From: Bacteroidota bacterium
GTDB taxonomy: Bacteria > Bacteroidota > Bacteroidia > Bacteroidales > NBLH01
Assembly: GCA_025361565.1 (NCBI GenBank)
Contig: JANYKN010000042.1
Span: 1-64,000 of the forward strand
Length of the DNA: 64,000 nucleotides
Direction: 5' to 3'
Shown: piece after piece, positions 27,496-36,527 of the stretch
Layout: each line of letters opens with the position of its first letter
Position numbering within the stretch: position 1 is the stretch's first letter
Notes under the pieces: model-generated
What the model saw: only the letters and a program-made list of their open reading frames with translations
The model's database searches: none
What the model was told of the DNA's origin: nothing
Translations under genes and position numbers: made by a program

Positions 27496-27768
27496 TTATT
27501 GAACACTTCCTGCTAATTCGCTTCCTGCTTTGAATTTTACAACTTTTTTAGCTGCGATTTTGATTTCTTTTCCAGTTTGTGGATTTCTTCCAGTTCTTGC
27601 ACTTCTATTAGAAACTGAGAAAGAACCAAATCCTACTAATGCAACGCGATCACCAGTTTTTAATGCTTTAGAGGTAGTTTCAACAAAAGCGTCTAATGCT
27701 CTTTTTGCATCAGCTTTAGTAAGATTAGCATCAGCTGCTATTGCGTCAATTAATTGAGCTTTGTTCAT
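27496..27768 (-). CDS. HU-family DNA-binding protein
   Basis: A 90-residue HU protein with the usual layout: helical N-terminal half ([27 protein letters not shown]), the core [28 protein letters not shown] that leads into the DNA-binding arm, and the closing [16 protein letters not shown]. It forms a dimer that bends DNA and packs the nucleoid. It is a single-gene unit with a strong Bacteroidota promoter and a strong terminator, as fits a highly expressed gene. Confidence 0.96.
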   Translation of the reverse strand: MNKAQLIDAIAADANLTKADAKRALDAFVETTSKALKTGDRVALVGFGSFSVSNRSARTGRNPQTGKEIKIAAKKVVKFKAGSELAGSVQ

Positions 27769-27819
27769 AATAATAGATTTTTAAAAGTTTATGAATTAAT
27801 TTAACTTTGATTATATATG

Positions 27820-27849
27820 CAAATATAGGCTATTTCGTGACTTTAGCAA
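27820..27849 (-). promoter_or_regulatory. Promoter of the HU gene
   Basis: On the minus strand TTG (27847-27849) is followed after exactly 19 bases by TATATTTG (27820-27827), matching the Bacteroidota -33/-7 consensus with ideal spacing. The start codon lies about 50 bases downstream. Confidence 0.75.
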
Positions 27850-28324
27850 ATGTTTCAGAGGAATTCGCATGTTTTTTTTGGAAGAAATTTAAAAATGAAG
27901 CGCTTGAATTTAAATTTTGTACAATCTAAACATAGTGGGGTTTTCCGTTGTATGGGGTGAAGATATAATTTAAGTAAAACTATATAATATTCAGATATAT
28001 AACATAGTATGTTAATTTACAGATTATGGTGATTTTCTTTTTGTGCTTTGAAAAGCGCTGTATATCTTATTAACAAAGGGTGTTAATAAAATAACCATTA
28101 TTTTTATTTATTTTTTTTCTATTTGAATAAAAAAAGCTGCAAAAAAACAAGAAAACTTGACATTGAAGAGGCTGATTTAAATGGAAAATGAATTTATTTC
28201 AAATATATCGATTTGGTAATACTTTTCATCCGCTTAGGTTTCTTCAAATCTTATTGAGCGAACCGTTTATTGAAAGACCATAAACTAATTGAAGTAACTT
28301 TTTTGGCCTAATTTCATCGGAAGG
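27850..28324. other. Long gene-free stretch between HU and rho
   Basis: I see no gene here on either strand. An AT-rich perfect inverted repeat (TTATTAAC 28067-28074, GTTAATAA 28082-28089, 7-base loop) and a run of T-rich sequence (about 28100-28125) stand out. They could be a regulatory site upstream of HU or the remains of an old terminator. Confidence 0.5.
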
Positions 28325-28352
28325 AATAAAAAAAGCAGCCATTGGCTGCTTT
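28322..28352 (-). terminator. Terminator of rho
   Basis: AAAGCAGCC (28332-28340) and GGCTGCTTT (28344-28352) form a perfect 9-base stem with a 3-base loop. On the minus strand it is followed by a T-run (TTTTTTTATTCC). It lies 27 bases past the rho stop codon. Confidence 0.85.
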
Positions 28353-28378
28353 AAAAGTATCCGGTTGATTATTGAGTA

Positions 28379-30112
28379 TTATTTACTATTCATCGAAACT
28401 AAAAACTCTTCATTCGAATTTGTTTTGCCCATACGATCTTTTAGAAATTCCATTGCTTCAACAGAATTCATATCTGCTAGGTAATTCCTCAATATCCATA
28501 TTCTGTTAAGCATTTCTTTGTCAAGAAGCAAGTCTTCTCTTCTGGTGCTTGAAGCATTAATATCAACAGCAGGATAAACCCTTTTGTTAGATAGTTTCCG
28601 GTCTAGTTGTAACTCCATATTACCGGTTCCTTTAAACTCCTCGAAGATAACTTCATCCATTTTAGAACCCGTGTCAATAAGGGCTGTAGCTATAATAGTT
28701 AATGATCCGCCATTTTCAATGTTTCTAGCTGCACCAAAGAATCGTTTTGGTTTATGAAGTGCATTTGCATCAACACCACCAGAAAGAACTTTTCCTGATG
28801 CTGGTGAAACCGTGTTGTAAGCTCTTGCTAACCTTGTTATTGAATCAAGCAGAATAACTACATCGTGGCCACATTCAACCATTCTCTTTGCTTTTTCAAG
28901 CACTATATTAGCCACCTTTACGTGTCTTTCTGCAGGTTCGTCAAAAGTAGATGAAACAACTTCTGCATTTACGCTTCTTGCCATATCAGTAACTTCTTCA
29001 GGGCGTTCATCAATAAGCAATATAATAAGGTAGGCTTCAGGATGGTTGGCTGCAATGGCATTGGCAACTTCTTTCAATAAAACTGTTTTGCCGGTTTTAG
29101 GTTGTGCAACTATCAACCCTCTTTGACCTTTGCCTATTGGTGCAAATAAATCAATTACCCTAGTTGATAATGAATCCCTACCGTTACCTGTTAGGTTAAA
29201 TTTTTCATTTGGAAAAAGTGGGGTCAAATAATCAAATGGAATACGGTCGCGAATAAAATCAGGTGTGCGTCCATTGATTTCTTCAACTTTAATAAGAGGG
29301 AAATATTTTTCACTTTCTTTAGGAGGTCTAATTAAACCTTGTACCAAATCGCCAGTTTTTAAGCCAAATAATTTAATTTGCGATTGCGAAACATAAATAT
29401 CATCGGGTGAGTTGAAATAATTATAATCTGCAGAACGTAAAAAACCATAACCTTCTGCCATTACTTCTAGAACACCGGAATTTGAAATGATACCATCAAA
29501 ATCAAAGAATCTGTCTTTTTGTTTCTTTGGACCTTTTTGATGGAAATGTTCTTTTTTCTCATTTGAATCGAAGCGGCGTCTCTCTTTGTTCAAGATTCCA
29601 GGTTCTGTCTCATTTGTTTCAATAGTTTCTGTTTTTTCAGTTTGAGCAACTTCAATCACAGTCTCAATTTCTTCTGGAGTTGTTTCAATTATTTCCGGAA
29701 CAATCTCAACTTCTTCAACTTCCATTTTTACTATAGGTCGTCTGTCCTTCCGGTCTCTGTCTTTTTGTTCCCTTTCTTTTCTCTCAAGGTCTTTTTGTTC
29801 TCTATCCTTATTTATATTGTCCTTGTTTTCTCTTTCTTTAGGCTCTCTATCCTTGTTTTCACGGTTCTTGTGTTCTATGTTTTTATGTTCCTTATCCTTG
29901 TGTTCTCTGTCCCTATGTTCTTTTTTTTCCGTTACTCTTTCAGGATCTTTAACAGCGCTTTTTTCTTTGGATTCATTAATAGCTTGTTGATCTAAAATGG
30001 TATAAATCAAATCCTGTTTTTTAATCGATTCAACTTTTTTAATCCCTAATTCGCGGGCAATGTTTCTCATATCTGAAACAAGCATTTTATTCAATTCAAG
30101 AATATCGTACAT
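28379..30112 (-). CDS. rho: Transcription termination factor Rho with long charged insertion
   Basis: Rho is the hexameric RNA helicase that ends transcription. At 577 residues it is about 150 longer than the E. coli form. Residues 1-45 are the Rho N-domain helix bundle ([18 protein letters not shown]). Residues about 48-200 are an insertion: first a K/E/D/R tract with near-repeats such as [10 protein letters not shown] and [10 protein letters not shown] (about 64-125), then an acidic stretch. The RNA-binding cold-shock domain follows ([15 protein letters not shown], about 213-226), then the ATPase with Walker A AQPKTGKT (about 336-343) and [13 protein letters not shown]. Such insertions are known in Bacteroidota Rho and may help RNA binding or phase separation. 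It is transcribed alone. Confidence 0.96.
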   Translation of the reverse strand: MYDILELNKMLVSDMRNIARELGIKKVESIKKQDLIYTILDQQAINESKEKSAVKDPERVTEKKEHRDREHKDKEHKNIEHKNRENKDREPKERENKDNINKDREQKDLERKEREQKDRDRKDRRPIVKMEVEEVEIVPEIIETTPEEIETVIEVAQTEKTETIETNETEPGILNKERRRFDSNEKKEHFHQKGPKKQKDRFFDFDGIISNSGVLEVMAEGYGFLRSADYNYFNSPDDIYVSQSQIKLFGLKTGDLVQGLIRPPKESEKYFPLIKVEEINGRTPDFIRDRIPFDYLTPLFPNEKFNLTGNGRDSLSTRVIDLFAPIGKGQRGLIVAQPKTGKTVLLKEVANAIAANHPEAYLIILLIDERPEEVTDMARSVNAEVVSSTFDEPAERHVKVANIVLEKAKRMVECGHDVVILLDSITRLARAYNTVSPASGKVLSGGVDANALHKPKRFFGAARNIENGGSLTIIATALIDTGSKMDEVIFEEFKGTGNMELQLDRKLSNKRVYPAVDINASSTRREDLLLDKEMLNRIWILRNYLADMNSVEAMEFLKDRMGKTNSNEEFLVSMNSK

Positions 30113-30486
30113 TTTTTTTGTGGTAATTAAATTTGTATTATTTGTTAGGCGAATATTATATTTGATAACTATTTCCTGTAATTCAGAAATGTTAATTTTG
30201 AAACTATTTTAAGGTAATTTGAATTGTAGCTCGATAAGCTGACGGAATTGTTTTGAAATTCGCTGCAATATTAACTAATTCATAAGAATTGGCCAAATAA
30301 TATTTACAAAATTATTATAAATCAATAAAAAAAAATCTTTTTATAGATTCAATTCAAAGCATTTCCCCAAAAATAAAGAGGTGTTTATCGTTTTTAAATT
30401 GTAAGTTATTCCAGGTGTCGATATTTAATTCTTCTACAAAAATAGACAAATTGAACAACAATTGACTGGATTTAATATTATTATTT
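30113..30486. other. Gene-free stretch between rho and the plug-domain gene
   Basis: An AT-rich stretch of 374 bases. I see no gene, repeat or clear terminator, and no exact TAnnTTTG box reading towards rho. The long 5' leader of rho may lie here. Confidence 0.45.
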
Positions 30487-31809
30487 CTAATAACGATTTG
30501 AATTTGAACTATTTGCAAGATTGTAACCTATCAATTTATCATATCCGGAACTAATATCTTTATAATAAACCAGAATATCGTAATCATTCTCGGTTTGGAA
30601 ATGATTACCTTCAACTCTATACATATATTGTTCATTTTTAAAGAGCTCATCTTCGGTTTTAAATAAATACAAATAATTGTAATAACCTTGTTTTACATAT
30701 AATTTAGCAATAAACTTTTTTAAATTGAAATCATAAAACATTTTGCTGTTTTCATCTAAATTCCAATCATTTATTGCACCATAAACATAAAAGTTGCCGG
30801 CTTCTAATGGAATTTCAGTATCAAGCTGAAAGTAAATGAAGCAATAATCAGCCATGATATCACTATGGCCATTGTTTTCGAGTTTGATAGATTTTCGCCC
30901 GTTTATATCATTATTGAAATTGTAAGGTAAATTTGAACGGTTTTCATCTGGAGTAAGAAATACCTCGTTGCCGCTTTGATCTTTTTCTATTTTCAGCAAG
31001 CGATCAGATAAAAACTTAATGCTTTTTGTATCAAAATGACGATATTCATGACCACCTGTAAAACATAATTCGGCTAAATTTTCAAATTTAATAGTACCAT
31101 CAGATATTGCAGATGGTTTTAAATTGAAAAAGGTCTTTTCAAAACCTTTATTTTTAAGTATTTTTAGAACAATTGATTCAATAGGATTCGAAATTTCTGA
31201 TTCATTGTAGTTTACCTGAATATTTACTCTCTGGTTCAATCCATCTTTGACATTCACTTTTAGTTGATCAATATTTGCCGAAACTTCTGCAAGTGCCTCA
31301 AGGACATAAAAGCGGCGAGTTAGAATTATATTTTCAGGATTATTTCGTTCAACAACTTTGACAATATAATTGCCTGACTTTACAATTTTGCTGTCTTTGT
31401 CAGGAATATCAAGGCGGTAATTGATATAATTTGTCAGTGTGTTTTGCGATAATGAAGTTTCATTGATATCTCCGGATTCATAACCAGACATGTATTCAAT
31501 AGGCTCTAAATCATCTTGTTCCCAATTTAGATTGCAATGGATGATAGACCATGAATAATCTCCTTTTGTAGTGCCTAATTCATCAAATGTCAATATGATT
31601 TGTTCATTTTTATCAAGGGCAATAATCGGAAATGAGAGTTCCCATCCTTTTTTATAAATTAAAACTGTTTTTATTCCAGGTTTATAAACTTTGTCAATCC
31701 ATTGTATTTTAGTATGAGATTTTTGAATAACCTTTTCAATTGAAATGGTTGAAGCACAATAGTTTGTGCTTGAAATTAAAATGCTGATAAAAAGGAATAT
31801 TGGTTTCAT
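30487..31809 (-). CDS. Type IX secretion system plug-domain protein (DUF5103)
   Basis: A 440-residue exported protein with an N-terminal signal (KPIFLFISILISSTNYCAS). The sequence is beta-rich and matches the DUF5103 pattern: LSFPIIALDKNEQIILTFDEL, the phrase YSWSIIHCNLNWEQDDLEPIEYMSGYE, DIPDKDSKIVKSGNYIVKV, and near the end FYVYGAINDWNLDENSKMFYD followed by KQGYYNYLYLF. Members bind the T9SS translocon (the Plug protein described on the Sov/SprA channel). It shows that this organism has type IX secretion. It is transcribed alone, divergent from apbE. Confidence 0.85.
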   Translation of the reverse strand: MKPIFLFISILISSTNYCASTISIEKVIQKSHTKIQWIDKVYKPGIKTVLIYKKGWELSFPIIALDKNEQIILTFDELGTTKGDYSWSIIHCNLNWEQDDLEPIEYMSGYESGDINETSLSQNTLTNYINYRLDIPDKDSKIVKSGNYIVKVVERNNPENIILTRRFYVLEALAEVSANIDQLKVNVKDGLNQRVNIQVNYNESEISNPIESIVLKILKNKGFEKTFFNLKPSAISDGTIKFENLAELCFTGGHEYRHFDTKSIKFLSDRLLKIEKDQSGNEVFLTPDENRSNLPYNFNNDINGRKSIKLENNGHSDIMADYCFIYFQLDTEIPLEAGNFYVYGAINDWNLDENSKMFYDFNLKKFIAKLYVKQGYYNYLYLFKTEDELFKNEQYMYRVEGNHFQTENDYDILVYYKDISSGYDKLIGYNLANSSNSNRY

Positions 31810-32035
31810 ATAAATATATCATGATAACAAAAACGGGTAAAATTAATTTTAATTATTAAATAATTAAGGGAAAATATTTTCCTTATTTTCCCTACTTGAT
31901 GAACTATAATGCTCTGCATGCAATTTGCTATCTTTGTAAAAGTTCAGAATTGCTGGAATTTGTTAATTTTGGCAGTATTATTTGCAAATCCAAATATCAC
32001 TTACTGTATTTTCTACTATTAAAGTTATTGAAAAA

Positions 32036-33028
32036 ATGAAAAAAATTAGCATTATACTTATACTATTATTTCTTTTCGCAACATGCAGTTATGAAAAATA
32101 TCAGTTTCTAGAAGGATATACCCAAGGTACTACTTTTAGAATAATATATAAAAGTTCTGAGAAATTCGATGTGGAAATATATGAAATGCTCAAAGAATTT
32201 GATATGTCTTTGTCTAATTACGAAAAGCAATCTATAATTTCGAGGATTAACAGGAATGAACCAGATGTGGAATTAAATGAAATTTTTGTTAATTTTTTTA
32301 ATAAATCACATGAAGTTTTTAAAAAATCGGATGGTTATTTTGATATAACGGTCGGACCACTGGTGAATGCCTGGGGATTTGGTGTAGATGAGAAAAGAAC
32401 TGCTGATAGTTCTAAAATCGACAGCCTTATAGAGTTAGTAGGAATGGATAAAATAAAAATTGAAAACAATAGAATTGTCAAGCAGGATTCACGTATTTTT
32501 TTGGATGCCAACGCAATAGCACAAGGCCAATCCGTTGATTATGTTTGTGAATTTTTCGAAAAAGAGAATATACACAATTATATGGTTGAGATTGGTGGTG
32601 AAGTGAGAGCAAAGGGTTTAAACGATAAAGGCGAAATCTGGAGAATTGGAATTGATAAACCTATTGAAGGTTCAAGTGTTGAAGATGCAGAATTACAAGC
32701 AATTATCAAACTTGATAATAAATCATTGTCGACTTCAGGGAATTATAGAAAATTTTATGAATACAAAGGAACCAAGTACGCTCATTCCATTAACCCCAAA
32801 ACAGGATATCCTGAACGCGATAAAATATTGAGTGCGTCAATAATTGCCAATGAATGTAGTATTGCTGATGCTTTTGCAACCGCCTGTATGGTAATGGGAT
32901 TTGAAAAAGCAATTAAAATGCTCAATGAAAACAAAGATATTGAAGGCTATTTTATTTATGCTGGTGTTGATGGCGAATTTGAAGTTTATCAGACATCTGG
33001 ATTTAAAAAATATATAAGCAACGAATAA
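32036..33028 (+). CDS. apbE: FAD:protein FMN transferase (ApbE), lipoprotein
   Basis: ApbE attaches FMN through a phosphoester to Thr or Ser of flavoproteins such as NqrB, NqrC and RnfG. I choose the ATG at 32036 because it gives a clean lipoprotein signal (MKKISIILILLFLFATC, lipobox FATC); an upstream TTG would add 18 residues without a signal character. The domain is complete: EGYTQGTTFRI, FDMSLSNYEKQSIISRINRN, GYFDITVGPLVNAWGFG, FLDANAIAQGQSVDYV, MVEIGGEVRAKG, and the metal-binding SIADAFATACMVMG. Length 330 is normal. A tiny cysteine-containing membrane protein is encoded convergently just downstream. Confidence 0.93.
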   Translation: MKKISIILILLFLFATCSYEKYQFLEGYTQGTTFRIIYKSSEKFDVEIYEMLKEFDMSLSNYEKQSIISRINRNEPDVELNEIFVNFFNKSHEVFKKSDGYFDITVGPLVNAWGFGVDEKRTADSSKIDSLIELVGMDKIKIENNRIVKQDSRIFLDANAIAQGQSVDYVCEFFEKENIHNYMVEIGGEVRAKGLNDKGEIWRIGIDKPIEGSSVEDAELQAIIKLDNKSLSTSGNYRKFYEYKGTKYAHSINPKTGYPERDKILSASIIANECSIADAFATACMVMGFEKAIKMLNENKDIEGYFIYAGVDGEFEVYQTSGFKKYISNE

Positions 33029-33358
33029 TATTGGAATTACCCGTAAATAGGCATGTCCTGAATTTTATTCAATAAAAAAACGAAACGCAATTGCTTTAAA
33101 CACAATCACATTTCGCTTTTGAAAATTTCATTGAAGAAAAGTCCGGTGCGAAACAAGAACTATCCTTTTTGATTTTTTGGACCATGCAATACAAGGCCAA
33201 ACTTACACCAAGTAATAAAACTGTAATCACAGCAAAAACAATAAGTTTCATAAGTTAAATAGTTAAATAAAACAAAATGCAAAAGTAATTGATAAATCTG
33301 CTATCTAACTTAATTTTGATGTTAATTTGTCTGTGAATCTATATGTTTGAAAACATGT
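33029..33358. other. Spacer between apbE and fabI holding one small gene
   Basis: Of these 330 bases, 33096-33251 encode a 51-residue membrane protein on the minus strand, annotated separately. The rest is AT-rich; on the minus strand TACTTTTG at 33280-33287 is a possible -7 box for the small gene, about 29 bases before its start codon. Confidence 0.5.
33096..33251 (-). CDS. Small membrane protein with C-terminal cysteines, possibly NqrM-like
   Basis: A 51-residue frame starting MKLIVFAVITVLLLGVSLAL, a single membrane helix, followed by a short cytoplasmic tail with cysteines in SSCFAP and AKCDCV. NqrM (DUF539), which helps place iron in the Na+-NQR complex, has the same build: one helix, then Ser-Cys and a C-terminal Cys pair, and it often lies beside apbE in nqr loci. 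The match is in layout only; the sequence is far from proteobacterial NqrM. The gene is convergent to apbE and has a TACTTTTG box upstream, which supports it as a real gene. Confidence 0.45.
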   Translation of the reverse strand: MKLIVFAVITVLLLGVSLALYCMVQKIKKDSSCFAPDFSSMKFSKAKCDCV

Positions 33359-34195
33359 TTAATCCAATTCTTCCGGATTATCAAAGCTTTTATTATATTG
33401 GTTCATTGCTTTAAAACTCATACCCATGCTCGAAAATCCACCATCATGGAAAAGGTTTTGCATAGTTACTTTTTTTGTCAGATCAGAAAACAAGGCAATT
33501 GTAAAATCAGCACATTCCTCCGCTGTAGCATTACCTAAAGGCGACATCCGTTCAGTAAAATCAATCAGTCCATCAAACCCTTTAACCCCACTACCAGCAG
33601 TTGTTTTAGTAGGTGATTGAGAAATAGTATTGATCCTTACATTTTTGTCTCTTCCATAAATATAACCAAAACTCCTGGCTATTGATTCGAGAAGTGATTT
33701 TGCGTCAGCCATGTCATTATAACCATATAAAGTTCTTTGTGCTGCTATATAAGATAATGCAACTACAGAACCCCACTCGTTAATGGCATCTAGTTTTCTA
33801 GCCAACTGTAACAATTTGTGAAAGGATAGGCCTGAAATATCAAGCGTTTTCATGTAATAATTGTAGTCAAGGTCATCGTAAGTCCTTCCTTTTCTGACAT
33901 TTAAAGACATTCCAATAGAATGTAAGATAAAATCGACAGGTCCTCCTAAAATTTCCATTGATTTTTCTAAAAGGTTTTTAATATCAGCTACACTTGTTGC
34001 GTCAGCTGGAATTATCTCTGAATTGCATTTTTTAGCAAGTTCGTCAAGTTCGCCAAATCGCATGGCTACAGGTGTGTTTGTAAGTGTGAAAACAGCGCCT
34101 TGTTCATGGGCTTTTTCAGCTACTTTCCATGCAATTGAACTGGAGTTTAAAGCTCCAAAAATGATTCCTTTTTTACCTTTTAATAAATCATGCAT
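33359..34195 (-). CDS. fabI: Enoyl-[acyl-carrier-protein] reductase (FabI)
   Basis: NADH-dependent reductase for the last step of each fatty-acid elongation cycle, in the cytoplasm. I choose the ATG at 34195, giving MHDLLKGKKGIIFGALNSSSIAW, because FabI proteins begin just before the LLKGKxGIIFG nucleotide-binding strand; an ATG ten codons upstream is possible. The catalytic block is YGYNDMADAKSLLESIARS, with the Tyr-x6-Lys spacing of FabI, and the RINTISQSPTKTTAGSGVKGF segment follows. Length 278 is normal. The gene stands alone. Confidence 0.93.
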   Translation of the reverse strand: MHDLLKGKKGIIFGALNSSSIAWKVAEKAHEQGAVFTLTNTPVAMRFGELDELAKKCNSEIIPADATSVADIKNLLEKSMEILGGPVDFILHSIGMSLNVRKGRTYDDLDYNYYMKTLDISGLSFHKLLQLARKLDAINEWGSVVALSYIAAQRTLYGYNDMADAKSLLESIARSFGYIYGRDKNVRINTISQSPTKTTAGSGVKGFDGLIDFTERMSPLGNATAEECADFTIALFSDLTKKVTMQNLFHDGGFSSMGMSFKAMNQYNKSFDNPEELD

Positions 34196-34496
34196 ATGCT
34201 TAAAATTAAATAAACTTTTTTGCAAATATACGATTTTGAATTTAAGACATAAAAGTATTTTATTGATTATTAGTAATGAAGTAGTTCACGAAATCATAAT
34301 TGCTTAGAGAGTCAACAGGTGCAGATTGTTTCATTATTTAATCTTAACGTTCAAATCCCGAATTTTAATCTACCGATTTTAGTTATTATATTGACTTTAA
34401 TTATGAAATTTGAGCTTTCTTAATACTATTATTTTAAATAAATTAAATATTTTGGCTTAATCAGAACAATATAGAAACCTTTAAAATGGATAAAAT

Positions 34497-35153
34497 TTAT
34501 TTACTTAACTTAAATTCTAGATAATCATAATTCATATTTCCATTATCAACTGTACAAAGCTTTAAAATATGCTTTCCTGCCGGCAATTTTATATTCGCAA
34601 TGTTTTCGGCCTTATTCCAGTGGTGCCACTGACGCCACGCAATGTTTTCGGCAAAAGAATAGGTGGAGCGGATTAAAATAGGACCAGTTAAATCTTTGCC
34701 GTCCAGTGATAGAGAAATTTTTCCATCCGCATTGGCTGTGTACATCAGTGATAATTGGTATGTTCCTTCCTTTTTAATATCGATAGTATAATTTATCCAT
34801 TCATCCGGTTCTGTCCATCCTACATATAATTGATTCATCTCGGGCAATACTATATTATATGGATTATTGTCAATTTCATTCGACTTGGTGTATGAAATGT
34901 CAACGCCTTCATTTTTTCTGAATGTATTGTAATATGTACCATCATCAGGGTTTAGTTTTCCACTGCCATTGTTAGCTATATCGGAATCGTGATAAGCTAT
35001 TCCTTGTCCACCTTCATCATAAAATTCACATTGTATTTTACCTGGAATCGATTGTGTGGAATCGTGCCAAGGGTGTCCATTGTAGTTTTGACCGAAAAGA
35101 TTTAGAGTACCTAAAATTATTGCGGATAAGAAGAATGATTTAGTTTTATTCAT
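34497..35153 (-). CDS. Secreted carbohydrate-binding protein, CBM6-like
   Basis: A 218-residue secreted protein: signal peptide (FFLSAIILGTLNLFGQ), then a single beta-sandwich like family 6 carbohydrate-binding modules. Typical phrases are PGKIQCEFYDEGGQGIAYHD near the start, NEGVDISYT, WTEPDEWINYTIDIKKEGTYQLSLMY, and the closing LPAGKHILKLCTVDNGNMNYDYLEF. There is no catalytic domain and no T9SS C-terminal sorting domain. In glycoside hydrolases this module comes at the end of a larger protein, so this may be a free binding protein or a remnant. Neighbours are unrelated. Confidence 0.75.
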   Translation of the reverse strand: MNKTKSFFLSAIILGTLNLFGQNYNGHPWHDSTQSIPGKIQCEFYDEGGQGIAYHDSDIANNGSGKLNPDDGTYYNTFRKNEGVDISYTKSNEIDNNPYNIVLPEMNQLYVGWTEPDEWINYTIDIKKEGTYQLSLMYTANADGKISLSLDGKDLTGPILIRSTYSFAENIAWRQWHHWNKAENIANIKLPAGKHILKLCTVDNGNMNYDYLEFKLSK

Positions 35154-35344
35154 AAATCAAGAATTAATAACTTTGATTTGTTTAAAAAAACATTGTACAA
35201 CATGTTAATTAATAGATATTTAAGTATTATTTAAGATTAAACTTAAAAAATAAAATACTATTTTAAGTTTTCAGAAAATACTCAAAGATATAACTTCCCT
35301 TTTTTGAATTAAAATATTTCAAATGTTTTTAATGTTTATGCATT

Positions 35345-36220
35345 TCAGTTGATATGTTTTTCAATAGCTTCTTTTGCTTTATCCATAAGCCATCTAGGCG
35401 TTGATGTTGCTCCACAAACTCCGACTGTATCGTCTTGCTTGAACCATTCCGTTTTTAAATCTTCAATTTCTGAGATAAAATAAGTACGATCGTTTACTCC
35501 TTTGCACAATTCATAAAGCGTTTTGGCATTTGAGCTTTTTTTTCCACCTACAAAAATCACAACATTGTGGTTTTTAGAAAACTCTATCAGGTTTTGATCT
35601 CTACCTGAAACCTGTCCGCAAGTTGTATTATTAACTTTCAAGCTGGCATTTTCATTCAAGGTCAACATTTTATCTGATAAACTGGCTGCTATTTTCTTAT
35701 ATGAACTCGCAGGTTTGGTGGTTTGGGAGAATAATTTTACTGGTTTATTTAAATCAAGTTGATCTAAATCTTCCTCTTTTTCAATTATAATGGCCTGGTA
35801 ACCAATTTGACCAGATAAACCGATCACTTCAGGATGATTTTTTTCGCCATATATAACAACTTGATTTTGTGAATCATCCTCTAAATGTGCCTTTATAACT
35901 CTTTTTTGGAATTTTAAAACAATTGGACAACTTGCATCAATAATCTGGATATTATTTTTTTCTGCAATTTCATAGGTTTCAGGTGGTTCGCCATGTGCGC
36001 GTATAAGAACAGTTACATCTTTAAGGGTTTTTAGTTGTTCGTGGTTTATGGTTATCATGCCCATGTCTTCCAGGCGTTTTACTTCCATGTCGTTATGCAC
36101 AATTTGGCCCAAGCAATATACTTTACCTGATTTTAAAATTTCTTCTTCAGCTTTTTTTACGGCAAGATCAACACCAAAACAAAAACCTGACTTTTCGTCT
36201 ACTTCTACTATCATATTCAT
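35345..36220 (-). CDS. ispH: 4-hydroxy-3-methylbut-2-enyl diphosphate reductase (IspH)
   Basis: Iron-sulphur enzyme of the last MEP-pathway step, making IPP and DMAPP. The three cluster cysteines are visible in GFCFGVDLAVKKAEE, DASCPIVLKF and NTTCGQVSGRD. The conserved HNDMEVKRLE, RAHGEPPETYE and the closing CGATSTPRWLMDKAKEAI are also present. Length 291 is normal. It tells that isoprenoids are made by the non-mevalonate route. It stands 300 bases from a divergent unknown gene. Confidence 0.96.
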   Translation of the reverse strand: MNMIVEVDEKSGFCFGVDLAVKKAEEEILKSGKVYCLGQIVHNDMEVKRLEDMGMITINHEQLKTLKDVTVLIRAHGEPPETYEIAEKNNIQIIDASCPIVLKFQKRVIKAHLEDDSQNQVVIYGEKNHPEVIGLSGQIGYQAIIIEKEEDLDQLDLNKPVKLFSQTTKPASSYKKIAASLSDKMLTLNENASLKVNNTTCGQVSGRDQNLIEFSKNHNVVIFVGGKKSSNAKTLYELCKGVNDRTYFISEIEDLKTEWFKQDDTVGVCGATSTPRWLMDKAKEAIEKHIN

Positions 36221-36527
36221 ATAATAAACTTATTTTTTGAATTTTGTATGATTGAAATTTTCCAAAATTATTATTTCCATAATAACGTCTGTGGATAAAT
36301 AATTGTTCAAGTTTAGAGCGTAAGTATACGTTTTTTTTTTAACATGAAGGAATCCTTATTCCCATACTTTTTTTTATCCATAATTGTAAAAAGCGTATAT
36401 GAAACAACCAATATTTTAAAAACTATTATGCAAATTGGTCCTTCTGCACATTGAAAAATATTGATAATTCTAAAGGATATTCATTTTTAGTATTTAATTT
36501 TAGGTTCACTTTTTTTAATCAAATAGT
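36221..36527. other. Gene-free stretch between divergent genes
   Basis: This AT-rich spacer should hold promoters for ispH and for the unknown membrane protein at 36528. A 12-base T-run (about 36331-36342) stands out. I found no exact TAnnTTTG box that is well placed and no small gene. Confidence 0.4.

Noticed and set aside
29642-29995. A 117-codon + strand frame opposite the Rho insertion
   Set aside because: It is the mirror of the repetitive charged tract, giving a Phe/Ser/Leu-rich sequence without a start signal.
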